Of a DNA stretch of 64,000 nucleotides, positions 1 through 13,520 are shown in pieces. The notes under the pieces were generated by a model. It saw only the letters and a program-made list of their open reading frames with translations, did no database searches and was not told the DNA's origin. The stretch covers positions 585,034-649,033 of the forward strand of contig JAGGNK010006604.1 of the NCBI GenBank assembly GCA_017590115.1. Reading direction: 5' to 3'. Every line of letters starts with the position of its first letter. Position 1 is the first letter of the stretch. The translations under genes and the position numbers were made by a program. Source of the DNA: Montifringilla adamsi. Taxonomy: Eukaryota; Chordata; Aves; Passeriformes; Passeridae.

Positions 1-3000
1 CAATGTATGAAGCCAGTTGCTAGTACACAGATACCAAAGAGGTGGACTGAAAACATGTAAGCTTAACATTCAGCTATGAAGGTGCTGCTAACATGCTTTG
101 CTACATGGAATTTATAGCAGTAAGGTTTCTGTGGCTAGTAATTCTGCTCTTGGTGCCATGAAGAATTCTACTCTGTCTTTCCCAATGGCATTCTAAGCAA
201 ATCCCTCAGGACACATGTACCTGGAGCCAGTGCAGGTCACAGCACTCTTTTTATGGCCTTCAGATACTGTGCTTAAACTACGTAGGTAATGCCTACAGAA
301 GGCATTACCACAGGACACCTCATCTCATCTCTTGAGACCTTGAGAGAATTGCACATTAACAGAAATGTTATGGTCTGCAGTCTGAATTTTCTCCAATGAG
401 ACACCACACCATAGTATTCATTCTGATGAACCTCTGGTTGATGCAAACAAAAGGTATTACAAAACCAAAGTGTCAGTGTGTAGAGGGAAGATTTCACAGT
501 GCATGCTTGTACCCTACTTTTTCCTATGTTTTGTTAATCCACCCATCTCTTTAAAGAACAGAAAGTGAGGAGAAAGACATTATAGCTGTACTATATTACG
601 TATAAATGCAAAATATGTGAATTTATTATCAGCACTCACTAAATATTCCAGATCTCTGGAGATGCTAAAACACCCCCAACTATTAACTAGCAATTTTGCA
701 ACAATTTTATTTTACCTACTGTTTGTTTCCATGTGTGGTCTGTGAGCATACACATACATATATTTTAAATTTTAATTGGAAGGATTTTTTTCTCTGTGAC
801 TCTAAAATGCAAGATTTTAACACTCCAAGGTGACATGTGTCCACATGCTATTGCATAATAACACTTTTTGTCACCCATATTTAGCTAGCAGGCTACATAG
901 ATCCTTTCCAGTTGAGCAGAAGTGACTGTTCTGCTAAGAGAGCAATCCCTTTGTAATAGGGACATCTTCATGGAATTCTTCTGGCTAAAAAATAAGTAGA
1001 ACATGTTCAAGGATTCGTAAGTGCTATTTCCACTATCTGTAACCTCCAATGTTCCAGGTCCTGTAATCTGTTTCCTTCTGTTCTGTCAATTATTAAGGGG
1101 AAAAAATGAAGCAAAGAAAAAAAATTGAATAGAAGGCAACTGGAAATGGAAACAATCAGGTAAGCAAGGGAAACAGGAACAAGATGATGCAGAAGGGTAA
1201 ACTGAAGAACAATATGTAGCATAAGTGCAGGAGAGTTTATCAGACTGATCAGATATCCAGGAACAGGAACAAATTATCCGTATGTCCTTCACTGAAGACA
1301 GGTCCACCACAAGTTGTATTTAGTAGGCAATCTAAAAGCATTGAGTTAAAATGGGACTTTGGTTATCCTGACAGCTGCAAAATTGAATAAACCATTCAAA
1401 AAATCAATTTCTGAATCAAAATTTTGAATCTAAAGCATAGCAATTTTGTAATTAAGAAGAGTGAACTGAAAGAAGTTCAAATCCTACCACGTTTTCAAGA
1501 TATAATTAATATTATGACTTACAAAGAGCTGTTTCTTGAATCTTAACCATCAGCAATAATTTCTTTTAATGCACCTAAACATTTTCTAGTTAACAGTACA
1601 CTCCCATCCATTGAATCTATTTAAGTCAAACTATAACTGTAGTAAACTGTACATAAATGAGAACTTGATAGTCACAATAAGTTATTACTTGGTCTTGATT
1701 TCTGGATAGTACACTGATGAAATTATTCCTGAGTGCTAACAACAAAGACAAAACCCTAAAGATAATGAGCATGTACTGGTAAAGTGCAGAATGAGATGAC
1801 AGCACATATATACCCTGAATGCTTTAGGAAATGCAATAAGGAACTTGAACAAAAGAAAATTACCTGAAACACAACCATGTGTTTTCCTATTATTAATAGA
1901 CAAAATGAAGGTTAACAAATACTTTTCTTCTTGGAGTACCTTTTGTAAGAGATCTCAATCACTAAACCTAATCAAAGCTTCTATAAAAACTGAAAGGATT
2001 AATATAGATTAAATGGGACAAGTTGGGAATACTAGGACACAGAAGACTGACTTTCTAGTCTCACATGCCAGAAGGCTGTTCCAAATTGCTTTTCTGTTCT
2101 AAGGATGGAAGCCAATGCTTTTCAATCCCAGGCTTTTTATGACATACCAATAATTATCCTCAGTCTCTCTTCCTGCTTCACTACAGGCTAGGAAAAGAAG
2201 TAAAAAAATGCTTGACTTGCAGATTACTGTCCCAAAAATCTGAAAATTATATCAGTTTTTTTACAGTCTTGCAAAACACTTTAAACTATGTGTTTCCTGA
2301 TTATTTTATGCCAAGACAAAAAATAAGTCCCCATTTCCCTCACTCTGATTTGGATACCTACCCTGCTAAGCCCTACTTTGTTAAGCAACTTGTGCTGGAA
2401 CACTGAAGCAGCTATGTGTCTTTACAGAACATATAAAAGCCATCATTCAGACTTAAGGAAAAAAAAAAAAGATGGCAGTAGATTGGCCCCCCACTCCTCA
2501 AATACTTCCCACCCACTAGAGAATTCAAACAAAAAAACTGTTCCACAGCGCACATTCCATCCTACTGGTATTCCCAGAATAGAAGGTTTTCAATTGTTTG
2601 GCACAGTGCATCACCAGGAATAAATACATCAAGCCAACCAGAGCTTGCATTAGGTATTAAGACCTATTATTTCTGGGATACTCTGATGTTTTGTCACAAT
2701 ATCAATACAATTACATTTTCAATTGCTTTGAGTGCTACTGGGAAATGGTCCTGAAGCATGAACAACTTCTCACACATTCTGCAAGTCTCCCATCTTGAGC
2801 AACACACAAGCATTAAACCCTAACAAACAAGAGGCTTCCTTTATCAAATAAACATTTCCTCATCTTTTTCTAATGTGATAGTACATGGCAACATTCTTCT
2901 TACTCAGTACTTCCCACAGAAGATTTTCTTATGGCCAAAATATTTCTTTTATTACAGATGCAGCACATTAACTCAGCAGAAGATTTGGAAAAGATTTGCA

Positions 3001-6000
3001 AACAACTTTCAGCTGTACAGAAAATCTGCTGCAAACTACTTTCTACCTAGTTCTATAAAACCTGCAAAACAAATTAACAAAATCACCTCCAACAACTTCT
3101 TGATTGATGTTTATCTGAACTGAGGTGTTGTCAAAGAAAATGGCAGGTTTCTTTCAGGGGTCCATCATGCATTAGAGGATTCACAGCTGCAAGTCAAGTA
3201 CAAACTCCTCCTGAGAGAAATCTTGTGTTCTAAATAAGATTATATTTTCGCAATCTGCAATTACCTTTAAAAAAAAAGCTCCAACGGTGAAATATGTTGC
3301 AAATATAACACAGAAAAAAGCTTCAGATTCCTTGCTTTTTGCTCATATTTATTTTGATGTAGAATTGAAACCAACAGAGTGAGAATAGGAAAACCATAAA
3401 ATTCCTCTAAAACAGAGGACAACAATGAAGAAGCATGTGATAAACTAAAACTGTATTTTTGTAACAAGAAGACAGATTGATAGAACAGAGAGAAAGACAA
3501 ACAATAATGAAAGACGAAGCAGATACTCCAGATGCATGGATGATGTCAAAATTGATGCGTGTAATGACAACAGCTATAGTACAAGAACTTGACATCTATA
3601 CTAATAATGTGCATAAACTTTCTTTACCCTTGGAGGGATGGAGCCTCACAATTATTCAGAAACATCTACATTAGTAACATTAGCAGCATTTGGTTTAGGG
3701 ATTGTGTCAAATGGTCAGGAGGAAGCTGTGAGTAACCACAACACAACAACTTACCACAGCTTTTGTAGTGCAGCCAGAGCAGCAGAGAAAGACAACATAA
3801 TATGTAGCTGTCATTAAATATAAACATAGCCCACAAAAATATAAGCAAATAAATTTGATCTTCTGATCAAATATTTAGCTTTCATCTATCTTTGAAAAAG
3901 AAAAGGTAAGGACAGAGTGAAAAGTAAACCAATCCCAGTTTACTCCACTTACTTCCCTATAAGTGGAAATCATGTACAAGACCATAGCAAGGGAAAGCAA
4001 ACACATATGGCTTTGCCCTTTGTTACACTAATCATGACTGATATCAAAGTTAAAATGCCCTAACATCAGGAAAACATCTTTTAAGACAGTGCCCAGCTAT
4101 CCCAAGGGTTTGCAAGTGCTCATCAGGTCTGGGTGAGAGGATGAGCAGACAGGCCAAGACAGTGCAAGCTTTTTTGAAAGGTCAAAAAAAGCACAGCTAT
4201 ACAGACTAGAGTCCTACCCTTCCACAAGTGCTCCAGAAAGGCTCTTGGGGTCACACAGTGAGAACAGAAGAACAGAAGAACTTCCTCTTTCATTGATTAT
4301 GCAGGCTACAAGCAGAATGTTACCCATAAACAAGAGAATATTTCCAAATGCAGAGCAGTCTGTATTAAGGACCACTGTCATTCAGTTGCCCTTGTTTGCT
4401 TGAGCAGCTACAACTTATTATTTTAAAGGCAAAATCAATACAGGCCAATTCAATACTTTAAAGCAAATTCACTGCAGGATGCCTTTTAAAGATAATCCTT
4501 GGTACAGACATAAAAGTATGATACTTTGTCTTAAAGTATGACAGAAAAGGTTTTAGTGAAAGCCCATTAGGACTAGTCAAATGTAACAAACTTTAATTCC
4601 CACATTAAGTGTAATACTGTCATTAACTGATCCCACTAACTGAACTGACCCAACAGCTTAAAACAAGTCAAAAAACAGGTGACCAAAAATACATTAATTA
4701 ACCATCCACATCCCCCAAGAGTCACTCTGTGGGGATAAAAAAGAAACACTTCCCCACACAGTTGCTTTATCATGCCATCCTTTCTTACAATATTTTTCTT
4801 ATACTTTTGAGGGAGACAGAACATAAATAAACAAGATTTGTAAGATTTCTCATATATCTTATTCTGCCAGTGGTTACAGTGTACATAACAGGGAGGAGTC
4901 TTGGAAAAAATCTCTTGGCAGTTGGGGGGGGGTTTATTGTTTTCTGCTTACAGAGCCAAATTTCCAGGTGTACTATACAACTTCATTGATTGTCATTGGC
5001 TCAGAATTCTAGTGCACTTGTTTATTTGTTCTCCATCTCCACTTACAGATTCACTTGATTTGGGGTTACTTTCACTTTGTTAAGAAACTTTCACTGATTT
5101 CTCTTCCTATTCTGCTTGTCAGTATCCCAAACCACTCATTCACTACCTACAGATTTTTGATTCCCTCAGTTGAAAGGAAAACCTTTCATTATAAAAGGAT
5201 TGGAAGAAAAAGCCAAGTTTCCAGTAGCTGAGCTCTCTTTATTATCCTCTCTACATTTCCAAAATAAGCTTCCAGACAGCTGCCAAGATGGATGTTTTCC
5301 CTCAGACTGGAGACCAAAAGGGTGGCTAACCTCAAGCTTGTGGACTGGTGTTACATGGCTCTTGCCACAACACTTAGTCATTTGGGAAAAACCTATCAGC
5401 ATAAATTAGAAAGGATCTGCTCTGCATGAACTGCGTAACTACAAATAGAATATAATGTAACATTATGTTACTTGCTTTCCAAATGAAATTATGTATTCCT
5501 AGTTATAATAATTCTGTTAGCAATATATATGTACATATTATATACATATTTACTTAAATACACACATATATATGTGAAAGAACTGTATTATCTCACAAAT
5601 CCTACACAAACCTTTAAATTATTTATGGGGATAAATATTATAAGAGTTCAAGAGTATTGGTCACAGGGCACGTCACTTCCCTGTTTATAGCAGTTGCTTA
5701 GATGGTAGCACAGATATTGCATTGTACTGAAACCAACAAAAAGGCACATTCATAGATACAGCTTATTGCCTTTTGTCTGATAGAATAAAGCAACACAGCA
5801 TAGGAATTATTTCTCATTCTGCCAGGGGGGCGGGGGGAATCTAAAAATAAATACTGTATTTTGTTACACTTAGCTAGTTTTTAGCAACCTGATCATATCC
5901 AAGAAATCATGACTCTTATAGAAAAATATCAATTATTTTAAAAAGTAATTTTAATGTAATATCACCTAAAATAGTCTTATATAATAAATACCAGAGTTAT

Positions 6001-7140
6001 TATTCCACATATTCATTTATTTTAAAGTACACTGACTATAAAGGACACTTACTCAGCTACCAAATTTCACAGATCTGCATGCAATAGATACTCACTTTCT
6101 TCTACATACAATCAGCTGTGCAGAAGAGATAATTATGTGGTATCCCAGCCCACTCATGTTAGAGCTCCTCTTTCTGGTGAAACATACTCCTAAAGTACAA
6201 ATGGGTTCCCACTCTTACGACATCAGAAGTACACACTAAATCATCTATTTTAACAGATTATCTATGATTTAAAGGAGGTACAAGCATGGGACTTCCTGCT
6301 GAAGAAGTAACCCACCAAACATCTTTTGGGAACCTTAATAAGTGGTCCTCTTTATGGTGAGGATCATTTTAAGCAAAACTTCTTTTTCTTGGCAGATGTC
6401 AGAGGTCAATCAAAGGCATCATTCCAGGTTTTAGTAGAACAGAAGACCTTTGACTTCAAAGTGACTGCTCAACAGAGTACCTTCAAAGAGTACAGGCACT
6501 TGTGCAGCTCTATTCAGCACAATCTGGGAGGGAAAGGATGATTTCATTTAGGTGGAATTAGGCTGGAAAAATGCAAATATCCCTTAGTTAGAAGGAACAG
6601 TCAGATGTATCCCATCTCTCCCCATGAAAAGTTGCCCGTAATTTGTATGGGCATGCGGACAGCACTGAATTTCTACATCAGCAGTAGACTCTGTGGGATT
6701 ATCCCACAAGAGAGAGATTCCCTCCTGGCTACTTTTATTTCTGGGTGCTTATAGCATCCCAGCTGCTGCAAAGTGCCACAGCAGATTAATGTGATAAAAA
6801 CTCTTGATGCTTCATATGGATTGCAGCTCTATTATTTGGAATGGCAGGTATGAAGCTATTTATATCTATACCTGGAGAGAACTGAATTCCAGAGACTGGA
6901 ATTCCAGTACCATAAAAGCTTGGTACCAACAAATTTAGACTGACAATATGAAAAGGGAAAAAAAAAAAAAGCAGAAGCATTCACATAAAGTTTAAGTTAC
7001 ACAGGTCTTTTGTCCAAAATTATACTCAGTCACTGCTGGGATCTGTTGCCTAAGAATACTTAGATATCAAAGACATCCACTTAACTCTAGCAGTCGCCAG
7101 GCATTTATTTCTTGTCATCCTAGCAAAAATAAAACACAGG
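1..7140. other. AT-rich non-coding DNA, no gene recognised
   Basis: Either intronic to the minus-strand gene that begins near 12.8 kb or intergenic. All open frames are short, overlap in several frames and show no family motif. A TA-rich stretch lies at 5,520-5,580. No well-preserved LINE or LTR was recognised. Confidence 0.6.
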
Positions 7141-7168
7141 TTTATTATAAACTTTTTTTCCCCCGCAG

Positions 7169-7408
7169 TTACTTATTATACTTGTCACCACTTTCCCACA
7201 CCATCTTCATGGACTTTGAGTCCTGTGTATCACACCACCTCCCAGGTAAGGGCTCACAGAAAATAAAGTTGAAAAGAACTTTGAAAGGTTCTTCTGTTAG
7301 TCTTCTTCCAGGATTTCTTGGGTACTTCTTCACTGTTTCTTCAACCTCTGACTGAAACACTTTCTTCAAAGTCCCAAATGATCCAGTACCAGTTCCACAT
7401 ATGGAAAT
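7169..7408 (-). CDS. Candidate terminal exon of an unrecognised minus-strand gene
   Basis: On the minus strand an acceptor-like TTTAG is followed by 79 open codons and a stop. The frame begins ISICGTGTGSFGTLKKVFQ and ends KMVWESGDKYNK. The sequence AATAAA lies on the same strand 23 bases beyond the stop (plus coordinates 7141-7146), as a poly(A) signal would. The composition (many Lys, Glu, Gly, Trp) looks protein-like, but I do not recognise a family. It is in the right orientation to be the last exon of the gene starting in the CpG island near 12.8 kb. It could equally be a chance open frame or a decayed exon. Confidence 0.25.
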   Translation of the reverse strand: MSICGTGTGSFGTLKKVFQSEVEETVKKYPRNPGRRLTEEPFKVLFNFIFCEPLPGRWCDTQDSKSMKMVWESGDKYNK

Positions 7409-8630
7409 CTAAACATCCAGGTTCACTTATATGTTGTACAGTGCACAGCCATCATATTTTCCTTACCTTCACTGTAACAAAGTAAGGTTGTTAACAAATT
7501 TGGTATTTATCTTCCCTGTATTAAACAAATCAGAGTATTATTCCACAAAACACACCTTTTCCTAACCTCACAGGAAAGCTCTTACATTTATGTGCTTTAA
7601 TAGTCCTAAGTTAATGCAATTTACACTATCCCTAGATGCTTCTGTATTATTTTATTAGACAATAATATTATGTCAGACTCCCTGACATAATATCCAGATG
7701 CTAAGGAATCACATTAGCAGATTTTGTAAATCTGACTGCCTCTGAGCCAGATACTAGTAACAGGAAACTCAAATAAACACAGTTAAGCAACTGTGAATGT
7801 GACGTGCCTTTATCTTTCAGGAGTGAATGCAGAGCAAACAGATTTTCTTATATCCAAGTGAAGATCAGTTACTGAATTTACTAAATCATCTCCACATTTC
7901 TGTGTGTTTAACAACATTTTTTCTTCTGACCAGATAATTATGGCCAGTTTATTTCATTTTTGCTTATTATATAACAGTAACAACTAATTAACCTGTGCAG
8001 AATGAGATATTTATGACTCTAATATAAGGATACAGTACAGAGAAATACAGGCCTAGTAGAACAGGAGAGACTGAGAAGCAGAGATGCAAGATTGGATGAT
8101 AATACACTCTACAGGCTTGGGATCGTAGTAGAGAGAATTTCCCACCAACTATGTATTAGTATCCTGTTTGTTAAAATATATAACCAAGTTTAATTAGTCA
8201 ACAAGAAGCCTAGCTTATTAAACCCTTTCTAGATAATGTCCAGTGACAGTTATATATAACCCACTCAATAGAGCATAACTATGCATAACAGTTCCATTAA
8301 TCTCCTTAATTATAGGTGCTCTGATTGTATCATCCTTCTTCACGGCTGCACCAACACCTTCCTACCAAGAATGGCTCAGCTTAAGTCAATAAGCTAAAAG
8401 ATGTACAAAGCTCAAGTGCTCAGTTCTACTCAGTGTAGAACCTGGATACTTTCAGATATTCTAGAATCTTAATTGGACTTGAAAATGCAGTAATTAATTT
8501 GGCTCAAGAAATACAAAAATGTGCTAGACCACTAGGTGAGGAAAAATTGTATTACCTAAATCCTACCAGTTTTATTGCTTATTCACTTACTGAACAAACC
8601 ATCTCTGGTATGGAGTACTTTTCATATTTT

Positions 8631-9650
8631 CACAGCACCACAAAACAGTTTGAGTTGGAAGTGACCTTAAAGCTCATCTCATTTCAACCTTATGTCATGG
8701 GAATGGACACCTTCCACTTGACCAGGTTACTGAGGGTAACAAAGGTTACCCTTTCAACCTGGCCTTAGACACTTCCAGCGATGGCACAGCCACAGCTTTT
8801 CTGGGTAACCTGTTTCAGCACCTAATCGCCCTTGAAATAAAAAATTTCTTCCTTACATCCAACCAAAACCCTCTTTCAGTTAAAAACCATTGCCCCTTGT
8901 CCTGTCAATAGAAATCCTGGGGGAAACAAAAAGGGGTTAAAAAATATAAAATAAAATCTTTCTCCATCTTTCTCACAAACTCCCTTTATACATATCAAAA
9001 ACCTGAACAATCTCAATCTTTTGGCCTTTCCTCATAGGAGAGGTACTCCAGCCCGTTAACCATCTTTGTGGCCCACCTACGGACCTGCTCCAAGATCCCT
9101 GCCTTGCTTGCATTGGGAATGCTGGAGACAGATGCAGTACCTTCAGGTGGGGTCTCACCAGAGTGGAGTAGAGGGGCAGAATTACCTCCCTCAACCTGGT
9201 GTACCGCTTCTTTTCACGCAGCCCAGGACACAACTGGCTTTCTGGGTTGCAGGTGCACATTGCCAGTCCACAGCCAATTTTTCATCCACTAGTATCCCAG
9301 GTCCTTCTTCTGCAGCCTTGCTCTCAAACCATTCATCCCCCAGCTTGTGCTGATAATGGGGATCACCTGACCCAGGTGTAGGACCTTGCACTTGGCCTCG
9401 CTTGACTTCAAGCAGCTTGCAGATCCTCAAGCTTGTCATGCTCCCCCCGACAAATGGCCTCCCTTCCTTTTAGTGTGTCAACTGAACCACTCACCTTGGT
9501 GTCATCTGCAGCTGTGCTGAGGCTGCACTTGATCTCATTTATTCTGTTGATGTACATACTGAATAGCTCTGGTTTCAATATGAGCACCACTCATTACTGA
9601 TTCTCACATGGATACTGAACTAGTGACTGTAACTCCTGGGACAAGGATGC
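8631..9650 (-). mobile_element. CR1 LINE, 3' part, antisense
   Basis: From left to right this matches the antisense of a chicken-type CR1 3' end. A start related to CACAGAATGGTTTGGGTTGG is followed by the conserved block with GGACACCTTCCACT and CCAGGTTACTGAGG, then AGAATTTCTTCCT-like and CCCTTGTCCTGTC motifs, then AGGAGAGGTACTCCAGCCC. The RT-domain end continues to about 9,650. An AT-rich stretch near 8,930-9,000 replaces part of the consensus. Open frames in it are remnants or shadows. Confidence 0.88.
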
Positions 9651-12209
9651 TGTGGAGGACATTACCACAGAACCAGACAAAAAATTAAGCAGTATGCTGA
9701 GAGAGAAAGTTCACTCAAAATGACCTGTCTGCAGTAAAAAACAACAGAGAATATATTACGAAGTGTTTAAAATTCTTAAAATTCTACCAGCCTCCTAAGT
9801 TTATTCTACAGTGAATCATTTTATGTAAAACTAGGATGCTGGCAAAATCAGGTATGTCTGAAGCTCTGTAACTAGGTTCAGTAGATCTACTCAAAGAGTA
9901 AATGATTTATCCCACCTAAAACATGCACAACAAAGCCTAGATGAAGTCAACCAAACTTATATCAGAGAAGAAAGATGTAAGTCATCTGAATCTGCATTTC
10001 ACTATTTGCAACACTTCTGAGTATATGAAAATATTAATAAAGTATTAAACTGAGTTTCATTTTTGATATGAACCTACCCCACTGGTATGAAATTTGAACC
10101 TCAGAAGGCAAAATGAATTACATACCACATGCACAAGGATTTACCAGCAGTAGCTAGGGAAACTTTATCTGCAGTAGTGTCACAGCCAATAGCTTCCACA
10201 TAGTACCACACTGCTGTGGCTAAATAGCCCATTTTCCTCAGTTTGAGGATGCCCTTCCTGTATGGTACACATACATAACTGGAGGAAATTAAGAATGGTA
10301 AATGCAGGCCAAGTGACAAGAATGACATCTTGATAGAGTCACAGTTCCTCAAAACCTGTCCCAAGTGAAACAGAACTTCCTCAGCTTGGAAACATAAAAA
10401 ATAGAATTCTTCTCAGGAGAAACCTAACATGAGCACTTCACAGCAGTAACTAGAAAATCACAATTAAAAACTCAAGTTTTGGTTGCATCCATTACTGGCA
10501 AAAAAAATCAGGAGTAAGTAGTTCTTCCTAGGGAAGCTCTAAAAACACAGATATAAAAAAGCTAGATTAATTCGAGTTGGAAATAATAAATTGGGCCGCT
10601 TCAATGTTTCTTAAAATAGTGACAAAAGTTTTTGTTAAAGATGTCATCATCCCTTTGGCCTTCAGTGTCCATTTGTAAGGTAAAACTGAACTGCAGTTCA
10701 CTGCTACAGGAAATTGTTTAAGGGACAATCACTGATTCTACAATGAAGTAAAAAATAATTCCAACACTCATTTCAACAGTCACATGACAGCATTTAATAC
10801 TGCAGTCACATGAAAGAAAAGTACTGCTTCCCTTAGAAAATAAAACCCCACTCCTAAACCATGCACTTGACTAATCTCTTCTAAAGAATCAGATGACACG
10901 AGTTAAAAAACTTCGAGAAGTATTTGCCTTTGTCATTTATAAATGCTGTGAGGAATCCTTGACATTCCAAGGAAAGAAGTTTAGGACATCTATTCCTCTG
11001 AAAAATATACTTGCAGGCTAATAAATAACTAGCTGCAGACAAAGACAACAAAGAGAATAACTATTACAGCAATCTAATTTCAAAGGAAAACTGTATTACA
11101 TATCCTCTATTTGAAAATGCTGCAGTTTCCGTTTTATAAGTCCTGAACATCATGGGAACTAATAAGGGAAAGAACCTTGCTTCCCAACACAAGAACATAG
11201 TAATTGCTCAGAATTTCTGCAAACGTAGTAACACAATAAGCATTACCACTATTAATATCCATACATGTAAATGAACTAAAACGAAGTAAACCCACTGATG
11301 AAACAGCTCAAATAGCAAAAATTCTACAATTCTTCAGAATGCTACCTTCCTCCCTAAAGGTGAATGAAAAGATTCAACCTTTCTCACCCATGTAACATGG
11401 TTTCAAAATGAAGTTTAAAAGATTACCGTATTATGACAGTAAAACACTTGGTATCACCCATCATGACTTTACTAGAGGGTTCTTGCTTACAAACAGCAAA
11501 TGAGGAAGCATACATAGCAGTTATTGAACTCTATTCGAAAGCTATTTTTCCCTTCCTGAATACTGTGCTCCCACTCTTCTTCCAGAATAATACTTCCACT
11601 CTTTCTGCCATCAGTGCTGAGTATCTATGATCCTAGGCCTACACTCTCTCTGCAGTAATCTGCAAAACCATTTGAATTCCATAGGAGTAGAAAAAGGTTC
11701 TCTCAGAAGTTAAATTATTTCAGACTCACCAATTTTTATTTCACCTTAGCTTTGTGGTTTGTCTTCCCTCCCTAAAGGCTTTTCTTTTTTTTCATTTTCC
11801 TTTTCGAAGGAAGCCAAGCCATGGATATTCGTCTAGTCAGATCAAGGTTCAGACCATAGCAGTGAATTAAAAAAAAGATTTTTCCAAGGTGTAAACATGT
11901 CACACAGCATGCCAGTGGTACCGAGGCAAAGGCTGCTTTACCAAGCCACGTTTACGCTTTTGCGTAGCTCAGCTCATTGCTGGAGGCCTTCGGGGCTCAT
12001 GGAGCAGCAGACTAGTCCTAAAGGGGTTTGCTCATTCTGCACGTTTGTTTTGCCACGGAAATACCGCGCACACTGGAAGAGGAAATCAGCTTTGTAGCAA
12101 CACCTCCAAAGAAGCTAAGCAGCTTTGCAAACCCCGTGTCCCCCATCGCAAATACATCGCCTTCCAAGGAGCAATTAAAGCAGAGCCCAAATAGCCAGAT
12201 GAAGTTCTG
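9651..12209. other. AT-rich non-coding DNA with one weak minus-strand exon candidate
   Basis: On the minus strand an acceptor-like TTTCCTCCAG near 10,280 is followed by about 45 open codons (containing GYLATAVWYYVEAIGC) and a GTAAAT donor near 10,143. Its phase does not join directly to the first exon at 12,795-12,831, and no family is recognised. Nothing else stands out. Confidence 0.4.
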
Positions 12210-13520
12210 CCCCCGGTGACCTTCCCGCGGCGCCGGTTAGCAGGACCAGCGGGAAGCTCCCGCTGCACGCACCGCGAACACCGGCAGCCCACAGGTACCA
12301 CCGCTCAACGGGCTCCGCCCCCGCACACCGCTCCGGGCACCCCCCGGCCCCGCACAGCGCTTCAGGCATCCCACAGTCGAGTCGGCTCAGCTCGGCCCGG
12401 CCCGGCCCGGCGTGTGCACCTGCCGCCCGGCCCCTCTCTGCCCCAGAACGCGGACAAAGCGGCCACAACGCACCTGCTCCCGCGGCGAGGGCGGCGGCGG
12501 AAGCTCCAGGTCTGCCCGCCCCCATCTCTGCGCCCACCAGCTCTTTCCCTGAACCGATCGTCCTACTCTGCTCCAGGCCGAGCCAGGCGCTCCGGCGTCC
12601 CGAGGTCTACCTCCGACACGGGGGACCCTGCGGCCACCGCACCCCCACATTCGCCAAGGGACACAAACTCCGTCTGCCTCTGGCCGCCGCTGTCCGGCCG
12701 GGCGGATCCGTGCTGTAAACAGGCCGGAGGCAGTACAGGCGCCGACCGCCCCCGCCCCAGCACCGGCGCTCGCCCCGCCGTGCCCCGCGCTCACCGTAGA
12801 GATGTGCGGAGGCTTCGCCCTTCCTCGCCATCGTCTCTCGGTGCCCTCCGCGCCGGCACTGCCGGGGTACAGCCAGGGGCCCGGCGCCTTCCCCCGCCGC
12901 TCAGAGCGTTCTTTGTTGCCGTGAAGGCATGAGAGGCGGCGGCGGCCGGGCAGCCTCCCGCTCAGCCGCGGCCGCCCGCAGCACCGCCCGCACCCCACGC
13001 CCACCCTCCCGTCCCGCCGGCTCCGCGGCGACGCCTGCGCCGACCCGAGGGGGCGGTGCCCGTGCCCGGGTCGCGAGGAGGGGGGGTGCGGGCGGAGCGG
13101 CCGCGCCGAGGGCCGGCGAGGGGTGCCGGGACGGGTCGCGCTTCGCCAACTTCGCGTGGGCCCGGCGGCAACTTCGGCATCGGGGAGAGCAGGGCCGGAC
13201 CCGGCGGGCCGTACCTGGCAGGGCGGTTTCCATCCTCCCGCACAACCGCCGCTGACCGCAGCCGGGTGCGCTGCCTGTCTGTGCCCGTGCCCCGCGCAGA
13301 GGCCGGAGGTGTTGCCGCTGGTGGGAAGCGGCCGTCCGCCCGGGCCCGCCGGGAAGCACCTCCCTTGGCGGAGCTGTCCGTGCCGCCCGTGCTGAGCGCC
13401 GGGCCGGCCGGGCCGCCCTCGGGCAGCAGTCTCGTGCCCAGCAGCCGGCACGGGCTCCCGGGGCTGGAGGAGGGCGAAGCGTTCTTACGGGCTCACCGAC
13501 AGCCGTCCGTCTGTCCCCGA
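12210..13520. promoter_or_regulatory. CpG island, promoter of the minus-strand gene
   Basis: About 1.3 kb of very high GC and dense CpG between AT-rich flanks. It contains the minus-strand candidate first exon (12795-12831) and many GC-box-like sequences such as CCGCCC. Long overlapping open frames occur here on both strands, including one of 354 codons. They reflect the scarcity of AT-rich stop codons and are not supported as genes. The part beyond the exon (12,832-13,520) would be the core promoter. A divergent plus-strand non-coding transcript is possible but not shown. Confidence 0.75.
12795..12831 (-). CDS. First coding exon of a minus-strand gene, possibly SLC44A5 (partial)
   Basis: Inside the CpG island the minus strand has ATG followed by 12 codons reading MARKGEASAHLY plus one base, then a strong donor (GTGAGC). 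A short first exon ending in a Tyr codon with a phase-1 junction into Gly resembles the 5' ends of choline-transporter-like proteins (SLC44 family). In mammals SLC44A5 is the divergent neighbour of ACADM with a very long first intron, so the position and strand fit. The peptide itself is too short to prove identity, and no later SLC44 exon (YDPxFKGP-type motif) was recognised in 1-12,700. A different minus-strand gene ending near 7.1 kb is the main alternative. Confidence 0.4.

Noticed and set aside
12216..12932. 238-codon plus-strand open frame in the same island
   Set aside because: Compositional shadow of the CpG island; no motif, and overlapped by other equally long frames.
12387..13451. 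354-codon minus-strand open frame in the CpG island
   Set aside because: Extreme Gly/Ala/Arg/Pro composition in GC-rich DNA with other long frames open at the same time. It overlaps the better-supported first exon in another frame, and no domain is recognised.
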